NCBI GenBank assembly: GCA_036583965.1
Contig: JAZBQD010000009.1
Location: 7,276,508 to 7,340,507 of the forward strand
Reading direction: 5' to 3'
Origin: Prunella strophiata
Taxonomy: Eukaryota > Chordata > Aves > Passeriformes > Prunellidae
DNA length: 64,000 bases
Of this stretch, positions 1 through 12,223 are shown in pieces; position 1 is the first letter of the stretch, and every line of letters starts with the position of its first letter. The notes under the pieces are model-generated. The model had not been told where the DNA came from and did not search any database. It saw nothing but the letters and a program-made list of their open reading frames with translations. The translations under genes and the position numbers were made by a program.

Positions 1-2699
1 AAGCCCTCTCACTAAGCTACGGAGAAATCTTTCTTGTCCTTTAATTCTAGATGAAGGGGATTAGTGTGAACATATTTAACCTCTGACCCATGGACAAAAG
101 CATTATCAAATTTAGTTGCCAAGTGGCTCCCCATTTAACCAAACCAGTGCAGTATCACTGCAAGTTTTTTCCCTCCCTTCCTTGAAAGCTTTAACATCCT
201 ATTGTTGCCCTGGAGCACTGGAGGGCCTTGGCAGCCTTCCTTTGCTGGCATTCAGGGTGCTGGTCAGAGCCCCATAGGGGAACGCAGCATGACATGGTAC
301 TCACTGCTAGAACCCATGAAGGCTTCACAAAGCCACCTCCCCAAAAAGCAAAGCCTTCTGTAAATGGGGCTGGTTTCTCTCTGGTTTCTGCGTGCCCAAC
401 TCAGCCCTGGCCACACGCTGGCCTGTGGTGGCACGGAGGATGCTTGGCCATCTCTCCAGAGAACAGAGAGATGTCTCTGTCCCCCTTTGCTCTGGAGCAC
501 GAGGGATCAGCTATGGCAAGCTTGAGGATGCTCGACATTTCCATGCTGGGCTTTATAAAAGAGGGATGAAACACGGTCTCAGAGGCGGCCGGGGTCTCCT
601 GGTCCAGCAGAGGAATGCCGAGAGGGGCCTCCCGTCAGGAGCCGGTGTCCGTTTACAGTGCATCTCTCATAAACCCGGCGGCGGGGGCGAGGGCAGGGGG
701 ACCGGCCCTCCTGGTATGTGATTGATTATCTGGTATTTATGCCATTGAGGACTTTTCAGCGGCTCGGGGTCAGGGGGTCATCTCATGTGTCTTGCTGCAA
801 ATCCGCTTCCTTTTGTACAGTGCGGGCTGGGTGAGCAGACACACAAAAACAGCTTTTTCTTTTCCTTGGGAAAAAGGGGAGGGGGGCGGGCTGGTGTCAA
901 TGAATTTTTTTTTTCAGCCTTTCCTGAATAGTGTCCTTTTTAATTCCAAAGAACTTTTAATTAAAAGTAGCAGGAAAGTTCATCTCGACAAGGTTTAACT
1001 TACCTTAGCAGTTACTTTTGTCCCCCAGGATTCGCGTCTCCCCGCTGTACAAAAACCCCCAACAACTGGGGGCCAGGCTGTGCTCGGTGCCGCTCCACAT
1101 CTCCCCGGCTTTGCCGATGGGGCCTTTTCATCTTTTCTCTTTTTTTAATGATGGGGGTGCAGGAATAATAAGCAGATGCTGCGAGTCCCGGCTTTGTGCC
1201 TCACGGCAGACGGTCGCTCCACTGGCCAGGCTCTGCCAGGCAGCCACCTCAGCGCCAAAAAGGTCATTTTGTTGGTTGGGGTTTGAAGCAACAAACCTTC
1301 GTGACAACTCCATGGGACTTGAGGATGCCAGAATGGTGCCACCTTGAACAGGAGAGATGCACGAGTGGAAGGGATTGGCAGTGTGCAGGTGGTGCTCTCT
1401 GCCAGGTGGGATGATGGCAGTGGTGATGGTGATAGAGGTCTCCCATGGAAAGACCCCTCAGTCTCCTCACCAAAGCTCTTTTTTGGGAGATGAACCAGTT
1501 TCTAGGACATCAGTTAAACAACAGTTCAGAAGCAGTGGGGGAGATGCCCTGGGTTTTCAGCAGAAAGTCAGATTGCTTTTTCAGCTGATTTCAGTCCAAT
1601 TTCCAACTGGGAAGAGGAAATCTGGGAAGCTGGTGCAGTGATGACGAGTATGTGTGACAGCTTCCCATCTGATGCAGTGGTCAGAAATGCCACCATGATT
1701 TGCTGATGGTTGCCCCAGAGAAACTGGTTCTGAGGAAGGGCAGAGGTGTCCTAATGCACAGCTTCCTTGGGAATAGCAAGGTTGAATCTGACATTCTCCA
1801 GAATGGTGTGAGCTTAGAGGAAAGCAGCACAAAAGGGAGGTGTTGCATATAAATGTTCAGATACCAGATTACTGCATTTGGCCAGATGATGTGTTTTTGC
1901 CAGGAAAGGAGGCAGTTCTCCATCAGTACCTTTAGGGCTGGAACAACTGAGTGATGGTTTTTGCCAAGGATGATCATCAGTCTGCCTGAATGGGTTTAAT
2001 ATGTATTGATATATTTTGATAGATATTCAGTACAATAAAAAGGCTTTGGGGTTACCACTTTGCAGGGAGGATGTGCCTCCAGCTTCAGCCAGAAGACTTT
2101 AGGGACTGCAAATGGCTTCAAACAACTGAAAAAATGGAAATTGGGCTGGAGAGCACAGCGCACCATAGGTGTGAAGTGTCTGCAGTGCAGTCCCAGGCTA
2201 GAAGCATTAAAAGCTCAGGAACTTCCCACCTCCCCCAACCAGGAGGTAGAAATGCAATAAAAAGGATTGGCCCTTAAAAATTCCCTCTGCCAGGTTTGCA
2301 TAGCACTCGGTTTCTTCGGGAAGAGATGGAAATGCTGCTCAGGCTCTGTCAGTGTGGGCTGGGGTGAGGCTGAACACATCCCTTCCTTCCAAAGCCTGGG
2401 GACCACAATCAGGGAGTAGACCGAGGAGCAGAGGCAGCACTTTCCAGTGCTGGAAGAAGGGGTGAGGCATGCAGCACTCCAGGGTGGCTTGTTCTGGGGA
2501 CAGGGGTGTGTCTGGACCAGTGCTGTCCCCCAGGAGCATCCCTCACAGGCCTGGAGCTGCCCATATCCCTTGGACTGCACCTCCGTGGTGTGCTCAGTGT
2601 CCTGCCCTGGAGATGGGGGACACGTTGCAGTCCCCCATGGCAGCTGATCCCACATCCTCCCAAAAATGCATTTCCTACTGAACGCCCCGTTTGGGCCCA

Positions 2700-3110
2700 C
2701 AGGCAGCCGCGGAGCTTCACCCAGCGCGGGTCCAGCTGCCGCCGTGATTGACGCAAAGCCAGTCTATAAATAAAGTCTTTCTCTCCTCTCATAAAGACTT
2801 TGCGGTTTAGTTTGCTTTCAAGGTCAAGATCAGACCTTTCTAAATAAACACATATCAAAGGATCATTAGCGGAGCAGCACTGTTAAATTGAGATATTAAC
2901 TTCTGTCAGCCGCGCGTTTCCTTTTTGTTCTGTAACTCGCGACTGCAGCGGGTTTTTATTATTTTGGCCCTAGGCGGTAGCATCTGGCTTCTGTAGAGAC
3001 TGTAAAAATTAAAAAGCAACACAAATCATTGCGAGAGAAAAGCAGTAAATTCAATGATAAGAATTTAAAATTAAGATGTTTCGGCGCTTTTATATTCTGC
3101 AAAACATGAA
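2700..3110. promoter_or_regulatory. Candidate conserved non-coding element A in ZBTB16 intron
   Basis: This AT-rich, non-repetitive block stands out from its CTG/CAG-rich surroundings and keeps no reading frame. Visible motif matches are a RUNX-type site (minus strand, 2801-2807), TCAAGGTCA (nuclear receptor half site of the ESRR/NR5A type, 2818-2826) and ATCAAAG (TCF/LEF type, 2854-2860). An enhancer role is inferred from composition and from ZBTB16 introns being known for conserved elements. No cross-species alignment was possible. Confidence 0.4.
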
Positions 3111-5519
3111 ACGAATGAGTTGTGTGCCTGTTGCCATAAAGCCACCGCCGCTAATCGTCGCCTGGCTCCTTCCCTCCCCGCATGTGCCCTCATAATCACT
3201 CTGCCTGAGCAACCACAGGAAACACTGGTGAGGGAAGGTGGTGATGATGGCAATGGTGACAGTGATGGAGATGGAGGGTGGTGGGGAGGGCACAAGGTGC
3301 CACCAATTGGGCATGGGGGAGCAATGGGCCACCAAAAGGGAGGCGAGAAGGGGATGCTCTTGTCCCACCATACTCAAAGGAAGATAGAGAGGTCAAGCTA
3401 CGAGGGTGTGACTAATGAGCCAGTTCACGAGGATGCGGGGCCACATTGTCCCCCAGGTCCAGATGGCCCCTGGAATAAATCACCCCCAGCAGGCATGAGC
3501 TGCCCATGCCAGAGCTGCAGCTCAGGGCCCGACACACATTGCCCAGGCTGCTGCGGGCACCAGCATCCCACACATCCTCCATGTGCATCCTGCCCTGGGC
3601 AGTGGCGAGAGCAGGAGCGTGGTTGCATGGGAGGCAGCCCTGTGCATCATTGCAGGAGCAAAAAATGAGGCATTTATTTTGGGTTTTTTTTAATCCCCTG
3701 TGCCTTCAAGGTCAATGTTGTACAACTGCTCTGAAATGCCAGAGTTTTCCTCAGCATTTGTAAAAGGGTCAGCTGGCATGGAGGCAGCAGACAGTGCCAG
3801 AAGCTTGCCCTGCCCTCCAGTTGCAGCCAGTGTCCTCATCCAGCCCAGGAGGAAAACCAGCAGGGGCAGGAGACCAGGCAGTGTTCGGCTGCTTTTTAAG
3901 AATTAATTTTCCTTAGCCAGTTAAAGTTGGAAAGAGAGCTGTGCTATCTCTAAGTAAATAATAATAATCAAACAAATGCCCCCTTGGGAGAAGTTGCCTT
4001 CCATAAAGATGTTAATTAGCACAAGAAGCCGAGCTGTGGAGTCCAGAGGCAGCCTTTGAAACTGGGATGATTTGGTGACTCTGGCACAAAATGCACACAT
4101 TTCCTGTGTTTATTTTATGGGGGTTTTCCCCCCTTTCTCCACTGAACCATGAAGGTTGTAGGGACTGTTTGACTCAGCACAGTAATGAATGCCATCACCT
4201 CTCAATAGCTCTGGAGCAGGTGGCACCACACGACACAGCCCTGCACAAGCACCCCTACATCCAGGCAGGCATCTCAGGTGTTGTGTCCCAACAGCAGCAT
4301 TCAGGGAGGGCTCCTTTGCACCTGCCTGTGGGTGCACTTCGGTGCTGCCACCAAAAACACCACTTTGGGTTTCATAATAATCCTGAGAGCAGACTCTGAA
4401 ACTGGGTTGATTTTCTTACCCTGCACATGCATCCACCATCATCCTGGGGCAAAATGCAGCCTCGGTGGTGGTGCCCACTTTTCAACTCGATGATAGCAGG
4501 ATGTGCACAGTGTTCCCAGGGTCTCCTGTGGCAAGCTGAGCTGGGAAGCTGGAGCTGTGACAGGGGTGCTCCAGGCAATGTGCCCCTTGCTAGCACTGTT
4601 GCCTCTCCCAGCCTTCCTGAAGGCAGGGCTGAAAGGGAGGGTTCTCTGCCACTCTCTGGCCACCATTGCCAATGGCACCTTCCTCCCCAATGCTGCTGTT
4701 CCTGCAGCTAGGGCCTGCAGCTTCCCCTGCAGCAGCAGCCAGCAGTGTTGGCTGGGAGGTAGAGGCTGGTAGAGAGCATTTGACATGCTGACAAAAATCA
4801 TCAAATGTCCCTGAAATCTCATCTCAAGAGTGCCAACAGCCTTTGGGCTCCTGCTTTGCATGGCCAGGATGTTTTGGAGCTGCTCACCTTTGTTGTAAGA
4901 ACAGCAGCAGTGTCAGGTCACCTCTGGCACATGAACCATGTGAGACATGATGTTAAACATGAAGAGTGGAGGAGGAAGCCTTGTGGAAGACACTGAATTA
5001 TAAGGACTTGAGCTGAGGGTTTGGGGGTTTTAGGGTGCATGAGGCAGCAACAGGCTCTGTCAGCATCCTTTGACTGTGAGCATGCTCATGCTCATAATGA
5101 TGCTGGAGCCTTCCCAGTGTGCCCCTCCACAGCCTTTCATTCCATGTTCCTGATTATTTCAACAGTGGATGGATCTGCTCATTTTTCAAGTCTGATAACA
5201 TGAGTCTGAGGGCAGGCAGGGAAAGATGGCAGTGTTATGAAGAGGACTCAGGGAGGGGCAGTTTGGTTTGCACATCTCAGTGCTGGCACCACGAGCCTGG
5301 GCACTGCCAGCCCCGTGCTGCCACCATGCTGGGGCTCAGTGGGGATGTCTTCACCAGCATAGTGGCACCGCTCCCTTTGTCCCCCCTCCTCTACTGCCAC
5401 AGCATCCCCAAGTCACCCCATTCCCCAGCCACACAGCAGGTCTGGGCTTAGCAGTGCTGCCAGGGGCTCTGGGGGCTGGCAGGCCAGCACACGCACGCGT
5501 GCTCTAGCATGGGGGGAAA

Positions 5520-5890
5520 AACTTGAAGTCAAATGTCTGAAAGTCAGATCCCTTTTTAGTATGAATTTGCTGTATCTCATTCTAAGCACTAATTCCAATT
5601 TAATTGCAAGTGGCCTGAAGCCTCTTCAATAGGAGTAACAAATGGTTTGATTTTGTAAACTTCATCAGACTGCATTTTAAATGCGACACACTAGCCCGGC
5701 TCGAATGCCAATGAAGCACTGAAGTAGCTCTCTGTTTACTAATTATCCGTTTTTACTTCAAGCCACGCTGGCTGGCTTGTCTGATTAAATCGGATTTGTG
5801 GGATAGAGAACAGCTAGCAGAGTTTTCTCTATAGTAAACGAGATTGAAACTATGGCCCGCCTGGCTGCACACTGTAAATTATATTTCCTT
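5520..5890. promoter_or_regulatory. Candidate conserved non-coding element B in ZBTB16 intron
   Basis: About 370 bases are AT-rich and free of tandem repeats, with many homeodomain-like cores (TAATTA-type, ATTAAA, TGATTAAA). The surrounding sequence is typical GC-richer intron. No splice-bounded exon or RNA gene is recognised. The call is based on composition only. Confidence 0.4.
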
Positions 5891-6479
5891 TTAAAGGGGA
5901 CGTGTCGCCTTTCTCCTGCAGTGCACCTCCCGCATCCATAAACTCCACCAGGGCCCAGTGCCGAGGGAGACCCACCCCACCCTGCCTCCCTCGCCCGTGG
6001 CCATGCCGGTTTTTAGTTTAACTCCTGCTCTGGCAGAGGCAGCGGGCGGGGGCGGGGCTGCAGCATCCCTCCCTGTGCCTCGGACGGGGCGCACTGTCAC
6101 ACGTCGCATCTTGCTCGTCATCACGTCTCTGGCGGTTGCGCTGCTTTGGGACCAAGCTGCTGGAGAACAGGGATGTGCATCTCCGGGCTTGCAGCCATAG
6201 GGTTTTCCCTCCCTCCATCCAGCATCCTCCCACTAAAAATCAGTTCTGGGACCACCTTGTATTTAAAAAGACCCTGCAAGATGTGGCCAACACACTTACC
6301 AAAAGAGTGTCTAACACTCCAGCTTCCGCCTTGGAACCCTGTGGCAGTGCTAACAGCTGCCCCACTAGTGGCTTTCAGCTGCTGGCACAGCACTGGGTCT
6401 GGCAGGGACACAGGAACTGGGAATGGTGGGCAAAGGTGGCAGCTGAACGCAGCGTGCGGGGCTGTGCTTAAACCTTCCC

Positions 6480-6800
6480 AGTTGCTAAGACTTCAATTCT
6501 GCGAGCTTGACCTACGCCGCCCCCTCCCTCGGTATCTATCTTTGTGCCCAGGGGCTTTTTATATTTTAATTTGCTTTTGAACGTCCTGCAAAATTAATGG
6601 CGTGCTCGGGGCCATTGTGCTGTGTACAGTAGAGGGAAGGGCCGTCGGCGCCCGCCGAGAGCCAGCGCGTTTCCCGGGGAATGAATTGCTCGCCCGCCTT
6701 CACCCCTTTTAATTGTTGACAGTAAAAAGCGTTTAAATGCTGCTTAATTTGTAATCATCTTCCCGCAAAAAGGGGAGAAACCATTAAAATGTCAGGGAAA
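6480..6800. promoter_or_regulatory. Candidate conserved non-coding element C in ZBTB16 intron
   Basis: AT-rich stretches with TAATTG, AATTAATGG and TTTAATT cores flank a small GC-rich centre. There is no repeat signature and no coding frame. It resembles the other blocks in this intron. Function is inferred. Confidence 0.35.
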
Positions 6801-7865
6801 TGAATAAATCCGTCTCTCACTGATTTGGGGCGGCAGCATTTCTTTATCGGGGTGATTTTTCTTCCAATGGCTGAGGGCTGGCTCGGGGCTTCTGTGGCTG
6901 GAGCCCAGGGATGCACTCAAGACAGGACACAGGGCTGAGTCCTGTGTTACCCAGCGTGGCACCCTCTCAAGAGTTTTGCCATTTTTTCCCACTTCCCATC
7001 CTTTCTCCAAAGGCATGGCATAGTTGACATGTAGCCTAAAAAAAGACAAACAACTTGAAGGCCAGCAGTGGGATGGTACCCAGCTGACCCGGGCGAGGTG
7101 CCTGCCGCACCCCTTGGCTGCTGGAGAGTGTCACCTGCAGAGCCTCGGGGCTGGGAACAAGCCCTGCCTGAGCTCCGTGCTCCATGGGCTCAGTGCTGGG
7201 ACGCAGGGCCACCTCCCACCTCTGCGCCCAGCCGGTATCAGCCTTTGTGTCACACAGATGCTCTGCTCTCAGAGCACGACTGGAAACGTGTGCCTTCACA
7301 GGCCATGCCAGTACACCCTGACCTCCCAGTCTGGGGTGTTTATTTACTGATACATTACTTGAAGAAGAAAAAAAAATAATCCGGAGAAATTAAAAATGGC
7401 CTTTTGCAGATCTCAGGGAGCAGCACCTGGGGGATGCCCAGCTCCAGAAAGCAGCCCTGTCCCCCATGCATGCACGAGGCAGCTCGTCCCCATCACTGTG
7501 GCTGCTGGAGTCAGCCCATTTTTTTTTTTTTTTTTCAAGCGGGGGCCAATTAGTTTCACAAATGAGGGCCCTACGGTGCCAGGGAGGATTTGTTACGGCC
7601 CCGCGCGCCGGCCCGGCGGCATTGTCCTGCCCTCCGCCCCCACGGGAGCCCATTGTCCCCGGCCCCAGCGGGGGCTGCTGGCGGCAGATTTATCGGGGCC
7701 GGCGTCCCGCCGGCCGGGGCCTCCGCTCCGCAGCTGGCCGCGGCGCTGGGGGCTCAGCCCCGGGGACCTTTGACCCGTCCTGCTGTCACCGCCGGGGCCG
7801 CCGAGGGCCGCGGGGCCACATACCTCTTGGGATTTGCTTCGCACTGCCCGTTCGGGGCTGCCTGC

Positions 7866-7908
7866 TTTTTTTTTGCCTTTTTTTTTTAATTTTTTTTTTT
7901 TTTTTTTT
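7866..7908. repeat. Poly(T) tract in ZBTB16 intron
   Basis: Three T runs (7866-7874, 7878-7887, 7890-7908) are interrupted by GCC and AA. No adjacent retroposon body is recognisable on the minus strand. Confidence 0.8.
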
Positions 7909-8439
7909 GTCTTGGGAGCGTTTTGTCCGCAGCTGCGTGGGGGGCACATGAGCCCACAACCCCCCGGGATAAATCCCTGCAGAGGGAGAAAGGCAGCTCC
8001 CATGCGGGGCCACCTCTCTTGCTGCTTTTATTCCCATTTCACTGGGGCTTTTTTCAGATTTCAGAGCATATTTGGGTAGCCCAGTGCAAGGCTGAGATTG
8101 AGCATCCCCCCAGGCAGCCTCTGCATCCCCAGCAGGACAGAGTTGACCATGGCATGCCACCACACCAGGGTGGGTGATGGCACAATGCCAGAGCAGGTGA
8201 CAGTGTGAACCAAGATGCTTCTCTGGGATGCCCGTTGCCCATGGTTCCCAAGCTGGAGGTGTTGGTCTGCCCAGGAGCATCCTTCCCTGTCCCCTGCTTG
8301 CATGCCAGGTAGGATCATGATGCTGACAGTGCTGCTGCCCATCATGTCCCTGCCCCCTGGTGCTGTGGTCCTGGTGGTCTCCCTGAGGTTGGTTTTGGCA
8401 GCATGGCAAGCTGCCCTCTGCCCCTGCTGTTCCTGAAGG

Positions 8440-8680
8440 CTGCATGGATTTGTTGGTTACCTTGAACATCTTGTGCTGCTAATGAATTGCTAATACAATT
8501 TTCTAGCTAATTTTATTTCCATAGTCCTCACATTTTAATGTCTCCAAAAAGCGAGCATTTATTTGCTTAATCTCTCTGTGTAATACAATTTGCAGTGACT
8601 CACAGTTCTGAACAATCAGCTATGCATAAGCGAAAACAAACTGTTTAATGGCTAGAGGTCTGAGATGTTTATAGACAGGG
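8440..8680. promoter_or_regulatory. Candidate conserved non-coding element D in ZBTB16 intron
   Basis: This 240-base AT-rich block contains CTAATGAATTGCTAAT-like homeodomain clusters and TATGCATAA, a POU/octamer-like element. It lies about 0.6 kb upstream of the zinc-finger 4/5 exon. The call rests on composition and motifs, without alignment. Confidence 0.35.
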
Positions 8681-9251
8681 TACGAGCACCTGGGTTGGGG
8701 TTTTGTCCCTGTTGTGTTGCTGCAGCCAGATTTGTACCCAAGAGTGATGGTGTGGAGCTTGGATCTGCCTTGGGGCTCGGGGGCCACACACAGCACGAGG
8801 GGTGGGCACGTCCCTCTCTCACATCCTGCCTCCTGCTCCCCAGGGCAGCTTCATGGGGCGCTTCTTGGGGTCCCCTTTCCCCTGGGCATCACAAGATCTG
8901 AGCTCAGCAGCTCTCAGAGGTGTGTGGGGACCCGGTGATCACCCAACAGCTGCCTTGTGTTTGGGCATCCCTCGGCATCACCAGGGCTCCCAGCTGCCTC
9001 CGGTGCAATAAGAGCAACTTCTCCTCTTAGCTGCTCCCCTCAGTGAGCCAGTGTCAGCAGGGTCAGGATGGCCAGGGTCCTGCTGGTGGGATTCCCAATG
9101 ACACCCAAAGCTCTGCAGCTCTTGGGGTCCCTTCTGCTGCCCGAGCATCCCTGCTGCCGTGTGGGAGTGGGGACCCCCACACAGTGGGGTGATGGGACAG
9201 GGGGCTGGGGTGCCAGGCAGCGCCTAAGCAGGGTCTCTCCCTCTCCCACAG

Positions 9252-12223
9252 GTACAGACATGGCCGTTTTCTGCCTGCTGTGCGGCAAGCGCTTCCAGAC
9301 GCAGAGCGCCCTGCAGCAGCACATGGAGGTGCACGCCGGGGTGCGCAGCTACATCTGCAGCGAGTGCAACCGCACCTTCCCCAGCCACACCGCGCTCAAG
9401 CGGCACCTGCGCTCCCACACAGGTACGGCGGCACCGCCGCGGGGGCTCGGGGCAGCCGGGACACTCTCCTTCCCCACGCGTGACAAAGAAACAGGGGGGA
9501 CAAAGGTGATTTGTGTTAAAAAAGCGTGGAGGTGACTGAAGTGGCTTGGATTTGAAAAACAAAACACAAAAAAAAGCTGAGTGTAATAAGTTGATCTGGT
9601 CCGAGGTGGCACGTGACCTTCTTAGGGGGTGTGCGATCACATCCGCCTCATCAGATTACGGCGGTAGATGCACATAATCAGCTGGTGCTCGGCCCTAATG
9701 GGATTAGGGCGACCTGCGCTACGTGTAGCTGGTGCTGCCGTGGCCCCACTGGGGCAGGGCTTGGCTGCGGGATTGCCGAGCGGGAGAGCACGGCTTGGCC
9801 GCCTTACGCCGTGTCCTCAAAGCGCCCGCGCCGTGTCCTCAGCTCCTCCGACGGGCATCCCTGGGCAGCTCCGTGGTCTTGGCCACATCATCAGCTCCAT
9901 CATTCAGGGCCAGTCACAAAACACCCCCGAAAGAGCTGATTCCTGGGGGATGAGCAGGAGCATGCAGCATCACAGCCAGTGCCACACATCTTCACAGCTG
10001 CCTGGGTGAAGCACTCCTCACCCATCCTTTGCCCACACAAGTGCGAGGCTCATGCGCCCTCCTTGACACCACTGCTGTTGCTGACAGGGAACAAAATGTA
10101 TCCTGAGGAGGGATGCCCCTTCTTTCTCTTGTCAGGCAGGGGGCATGCACACAGCCTCCAAAAGGGACGTAAAGGTGGCTGCTGGGGGTTGCACGGTGCT
10201 GTCACAGAGGGTCGCTCTATCCAGCCTGTGGCTGGCAGCTGCCAGACCCACACGTGGGCTAGGGGTCCCGATGTAGGAAACAGGAATCCTGTGTCGATGA
10301 TAAGCATGTTAATGCTGAGTGCTGGAGCTATTTATAGCCAGTAATCCGGTGACCTGGGCTGCGGGTCGGGCTGCGCGTGTCCCACCCCAACCTCTGCCAC
10401 TTTAGTAGCTCCCGGCTGTGAAAAAACACTGGGATCATCAGTGCTTTAGGAGTATTTAATTGTGCCATGTGGTGCCGTCCTGCACAGCTGCAGGATGCTC
10501 CCTCTTGTCCAGGGCTAGGGTGCTCTATGGGCTCAGGCTCCCCTGAAAAGTGGGCGGGTAGAAATGCCGGCTGCCTCTGCCTGAAGAATTGCTGTCTTTG
10601 ACTGTAGGATCAAAAGCCAAAGTGGCAGTTTGGAACTGGGTACGGGGAGGGGAAAGTCAACAACAGCCGACAGGCACTGCCTGCATTGCCTTTGGAGGGG
10701 GGCTCCGAGCTGCATCCCGAGCGTCCTCCTCCCCCCAGGTGCCCAGGCAGCAGCTGCAGGAGGGGCGAGGGGCCGCAGAACTGGGCTGCGGCAAATGGGG
10801 AGAGTAAAATATCATTTTAAAGAGGAAGCGAAAGCACAGGCATGTGAGTATATAACGAGAAGGACAATTTATGCCCAGGCACGAGTGCAGTTTGACACGG
10901 GGATAATGAAAAAACGTAGGTCATTGTGGATGACTTAAGCCTTCACAGCTGAAGAAAATGTATGAAATGCAGGGAACATTACACGCTTGGCAGCTCCGCA
11001 CATCTGCAGCAGGACAAGTGAAATACAGTTCGCCATTCTTTACCATAAACTGTGCTTGTAGGATATGCAGCACAGAGAAATTGTAATTACAGTGACAAGA
11101 CAAATCAGTAATATTTAAATATTCATGAACAAAGTCTCGGACGATCAATCTATCTTTATTGTCCTTGCCTTCGCGGCTGTAATAAATAAGTAGCTGGAGC
11201 CCTCACCTTTCCTTCAAATCATTCTGCCTTTGGTGCCAAACCAGAGTACATTTATCAGCCGCCTGGTCTAGAGTGTGGGAGATGCCCGGGGCTGGGTCTG
11301 TGCTGGTGCTGCTGGCTGAAAAACCTGGAAATTGGTGGCGGGAGGGTTGCAGCACACTCCAGTCTCTCTACTGTGCCGCAGACCTGAGCATCCCCTTTGT
11401 ACATGAAGGTCTGTGCATGAAAGGGACCAGCACACTGCACTGGGGAGACTGGCACGCTCTGTCCCCAGGATGGCTGCCCAGGGGTAAGAAGCTGGGGAGC
11501 TGGTTTTGGTGTGGCACAGCAGTTACAGCAGCTCTGACCCTGGCATGTGCTTGCAGGCGATCACCCCTACGAGTGCGAGTTCTGTGGCAGCTGCTTCCGG
11601 GACGAGAGCACCCTGAAGGGCCACAAGCGCATCCACACCGGTGAGAAGCCCTACGAGTGCAATGGCTGTGGCAAGAAGTTCAGCCTCAAGCACCAGCTGG
11701 AGACCCACTACCGAGTCCACACAGGTACACACTGGGGTGAATGTGGTGAGGCTGGCAATGACAGACCGGTCCCCTGGCAGAAAGGCTGGCATGTGGACCA
11801 GGGTGGCAGCCAGGGATAACGAGCCCCCGGACGCGCCGGCGTGTAACTGTTGTAAATAGGGGATCAATAGTCACGTCGGTTCCGCTGTTCATTTCTTGGT
11901 TATCGGCTGTGCCCACCGCGGCAGCGTCAATGCCGGGCAGTTGATTAGCACCTGGAGGCCCCGAGCCCCCACTGACACCCCTGTGTCCCACAGGTGAGAA
12001 GCCCTTCGAGTGCAAGCTGTGCCACCAGCGCTCCCGGGACTACTCGGCCATGATCAAACACCTTCGGACCCACAATGGCGCTTCCCCTTACCAGTGCACC
12101 ATCTGCCTGGAGTACTGCCCCAGCCTCTCCGCCATGCAGAAGCACATGAAGGGCCACAAACCAGAGGAGATCCCCACTGACTGGCGGATAGAGAAGACCT
12201 ATCTCTACCTCTGCTACGTCTAA
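9252..12223 (+). CDS. ZBTB16: ZBTB16 (PLZF), last three coding exons (zinc fingers 4-9)
   Basis: This is the 3' part of the BTB/zinc-finger transcriptional repressor PLZF, a nuclear DNA-binding protein that recruits corepressors and acts in stem-cell maintenance, limb patterning and innate-like lymphocytes. Coding exons are 9252-9422, 11557-11724 and 11994-12223, joined at phase-1 GT-AG junctions. Together they give about 188 residues, matching roughly human residues 486-673. Six C2H2 fingers are visible: [49 protein letters not shown] and [10 protein letters not shown], with several HTGEKP-like linkers. The protein ends in [11 protein letters not shown], the PLZF C-terminus. The BTB domain, fingers 1-3 and the 87-base exon that should precede 9252 are not in the window, so the gene is 5'-truncated by the window edge. 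Bases 1-9251 are intron. Identification is near certain. Confidence 0.97.
9600..9740. promoter_or_regulatory. Candidate regulatory block with paired GGATTA sites
   Basis: A short block inside the 9423-11556 intron of ZBTB16 carries CAGATTACGG, CATAATCAGCTGG and TAATGGGATTAGGG. These resemble bicoid/OTX-type (GGATTA) and E-box elements. It is non-coding and non-repetitive. The regulatory role is inferred. Confidence 0.3.
10800..11240. promoter_or_regulatory. Candidate conserved non-coding element E between zinc-finger exons
   Basis: A block of about 440 bases, AT-rich and non-repetitive, lies in the intron just 5' of the finger 6/7 exon. It contains GGAAGCGAAAGC, which resembles an ETS-IRF composite element, a homeodomain-type TGTAATTACAG and AATATTTAAATATTC. 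No reading frame with family features is present. Enhancer function is inferred. Confidence 0.4.

Larger units (their letters stand above)
1..9251 (+). other. ZBTB16: ZBTB16 intron (no coding exon seen)
   Basis: No zinc-finger or BTB coding exon could be found here on either strand, and open frames are short and lack family features. Ordinary GC-moderate sequence alternates with AT-rich, non-repetitive blocks (2700-3110, 5520-5890, 6480-6800 and 8440-8680) that look like conserved non-coding elements. T runs occur at 7519-7535 and 7866-7908. Assignment to ZBTB16 rests on the plus-strand exon at 9252 beginning in the middle of the protein. Confidence 0.8.

Noticed and set aside
1..9251. Missing upstream ZBTB16 zinc-finger exon (finger 3)
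   Set aside because: No DQCGAQF-like coding exon was found on the plus strand. The region is treated as intron.
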